Below, in pieces: positions 62,522 through 64,000 of a DNA stretch of 64,000 bases (its first letter is position 1; every line of letters starts with the position of its first letter). The DNA lies in NCBI RefSeq assembly GCF_001282725.1, contig NZ_LN876587.1, positions 1,235,695 through 1,299,694 of the forward strand, in the 5' to 3' direction. A model generated the notes under the pieces. That model was not told where the DNA came from. It worked only from the letters and a program-made list of their open reading frames with translations, and did no database searches. This DNA comes from Inediibacterium massiliense (GTDB lineage: Bacteria > Bacillota > Clostridia > Peptostreptococcales > Thermotaleaceae). The position numbers and the translations under genes were made by a program.

Positions 62522-64000
62522 CTATGATATGGATTGATTTTTTATTTCTTCAAATTCTTCTTTAGATACTAAAACATCTCTAGGCTTACTTCCTACGTGT
62601 TCTCCTACAATACCCCTCTCCTCCATAGCATCAATTAATCTTGCCGCTCGATTATATCCTATTCTAAATCTTCTTTGAAGCATGGATATGGAAGCTTGTT
62701 GAGTATCTATGATTAATTCTATTGCATCTTTTAATAATTCATCTACCTCTTCTTCACTCACCATGTTATTTTCTAGTTTCTCAATAATATCATTTTCGTA
62801 TTCAGGAACCTTTGTCTGGCCTTTTACAAATTCTACTATTCTTTCTACTTCATTGTCTGAAATGAAGGCTCCTTGTACTCTTACAGGTTTAGCTTCTCCT
62901 ACTGGATAAAAGAGCATATCTCCTTTTCCTAAAAGCTTTTCTGCTCCTCCCATATCTAATATAGTTCTAGAATCTGCTTGTGAAGAAACGGCAAAGGCAA
63001 TACGAGATGGAATATTTGCTTTAATGACACCTGTAATTACATCTACAGAAGGTCTTTGAGTTGCGACAATCAAATGAATTCCAGCAGCCCTAGCCATTTG
63101 AGCCAACCTACAGATAGAATCCTCTACTTGACCTGGGGCTACCATCATAAGATCTGCTAATTCATCAATGATAATTACTACTTTAGGAAATAAATCTTTA
63201 CATTCATTTTTCATTTTCTCATTATAGCTATTAATATCTCGTACATTATTTTCTGCAAATTGTTTGTATCTATTTGTCATCTCAGAAACTGCCCAGTTTA
63301 ATGCACTAGATGCCTTTTTAGGATCTGTAACAACGGGAATTAGAAGATGAGGAATTCCATTGTAATTATTTAATTCTACTACTTTCGGATCTACTAACAA
63401 AAGTTTTACTTCATCAGGAGTAGCTTTATAAAGTATACTTGTAATTAAAGTATTAATACAAACACTTTTTCCAGAACCTGTTGCTCCCGCTATAAGCATA
63501 TGGGGCATTTTAGACAAATCCGCTGTAATAGGATTTCCTGCAATATCCTTACCCAAAACAAAAGTTAACTTAGAAGAACTATTTTGAAATTTTTCACTTT
63601 CTAATACTTCTCTTATGGTTACAGGTGATACTTCTTCATTTGGAATTTCTATTCCTACAGCAGCTTTTCCTGGAATAGGAGCTTCAATTCGAATATTAGA
63701 TGCTGCAAGATTTAAGGCAATGTCATCAGATAAATTTACAATTCTACTTACCTTTACACCTGGACTTGGTTGTATTTCATATCTAGTAATAGTAGGCCCT
63801 TTACTAACCTGCACCACCTTTGCTTCTACTCCAAAGTTTTCAAGAGTTTCTTCTAGTATTTTTGCTTTATGAAGAATATCTTTTTTATCATTTTTATTAT
63901 TTGTAATAACAGGATCCTTTAACAAGTCAAAGGAAGGTATTTCATATTCAATATCTGTTTTTTCACTATTTTGAATATGAATGTCCATTTCTTGTTCCTC
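62522..64000 (-). CDS. DNA translocase SpoIIIE/FtsK, 3' part
   Basis: The C-terminal about 490 residues: beta domain, RecA-like motor with Walker A GATGSGKS and Walker [12 protein letters not shown], and the gamma winged helix ([24 protein letters not shown] in parts). The frame stays open to the window edge, so the N-terminal membrane part lies outside. It pumps DNA through the division or sporulation septum. Confidence 0.95.
   Translation of the reverse strand, partial: EEQEMDIHIQNSEKTDIEYEIPSFDLLKDPVITNNKNDKKDILHKAKILEETLENFGVEAKVVQVSKGPTITRYEIQPSPGVKVSRIVNLSDDIALNLAASNIRIEAPIPGKAAVGIEIPNEEVSPVTIREVLESEKFQNSSSKLTFVLGKDIAGNPITADLSKMPHMLIAGATGSGKSVCINTLITSILYKATPDEVKLLLVDPKVVELNNYNGIPHLLIPVVTDPKKASSALNWAVSEMTNRYKQFAENNVRDINSYNEKMKNECKDLFPKVVIIIDELADLMMVAPGQVEDSICRLAQMARAAGIHLIVATQRPSVDVITGVIKANIPSRIAFAVSSQADSRTILDMGGAEKLLGKGDMLFYPVGEAKPVRVQGAFISDNEVERIVEFVKGQTKVPEYENDIIEKLENNMVSEEEVDELLKDAIELIIDTQQASISMLQRRFRIGYNRAARLIDAMEERGIVGEHVGSKPRDVLVSKEEFEEIKNQSIS

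Overview
The window looks like chromosomal DNA of a low-G+C, anaerobic, endospore-forming Clostridia member (Clostridiaceae or Caminicella/Crassaminicella-like by gene content; the genus cannot be fixed from sequence alone). The evidence is strong AT bias, GGAGG-type ribosome binding sites, frequent TTG/GTG starts, and many sporulation genes (ytrH, ytrI, ytfJ/gerW, spoIIM, spoVS, dacF-type carboxypeptidases, spoIIIE/ftsK). Most genes lie on the minus strand. No rRNA, tRNA or CRISPR array was seen.

Layout. 0.5-4.4 kb holds sporulation membrane proteins YtrH/YtrI, a DUF881 protein and two lipoproteins. 4.5-5.8 kb is a single-copy REP-type (Y1/HUH) transposase with flanking repeats. 6-17.6 kb is a mixed region: ABC-F ATPase, M16 peptidase, topoisomerase III, a truncated chemoreceptor-like sensor, a CPBP protease, acetyltransferase, radical SAM and SDR enzymes. 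17.6-21.9 kb is a methionine/folate operon (metF, MetH reactivation protein, metH) behind a consensus promoter and a SAM-I riboswitch with its own terminator. 21.9-28 kb is an accessory island: an Rpn/PD-(D/E)XK nuclease, then a run of unrecognised genes, one of which has a second diverged copy cut cleanly by an IS3-family element. 28-35 kb carries scattered small genes (pRiA4b ORF-3 protein, SGNH esterase, Bax inhibitor-1 protein, AraC regulator, lipoprotein).

35.2-64 kb is a dense core block read leftwards: a paired flavoprotein/iron-sulfur oxidoreductase, D-Ala-D-Ala carboxypeptidase, ytfJ, DUF2953, scpB, scpA, dacF, xerD, a small membrane protein, spoIIM, nudF, DUF3866, a MraY-like transferase, a GT2 glycosyltransferase, SteB-like and SteA-like division proteins, proB-proA under a proline T-box, purB, a PHP phosphoesterase, spoVS, rny, recA, cinA, pgsA, rimO, mnmH and the 3' part of spoIIIE/ftsK. 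Together these cover chromosome segregation and dimer resolution, envelope synthesis at division and sporulation, RNA turnover, SOS response and translation-related modification.

Most notable observations: (1) a 53-codon plus-strand ORF beside nudF whose N-terminal half resembles the FtsZ inhibitor peptide MciZ; (2) an IS3 insertion whose removal with one 3-bp target duplication restores an unrecognised gene that is a paralogue of its neighbour, inside a cluster of unknown genes; (3) an apparent ATT start codon for rny, with two weaker ATT candidates; (4) perfect hairpins between the Shine-Dalgarno sequence and the start codon of recA and of the ABC-F gene; (5) promoter signals fitting their genes (LexA box at recA, sigma-E at spoIIM, sigma-H at spoVS, a CCC specifier in the proBA T-box).
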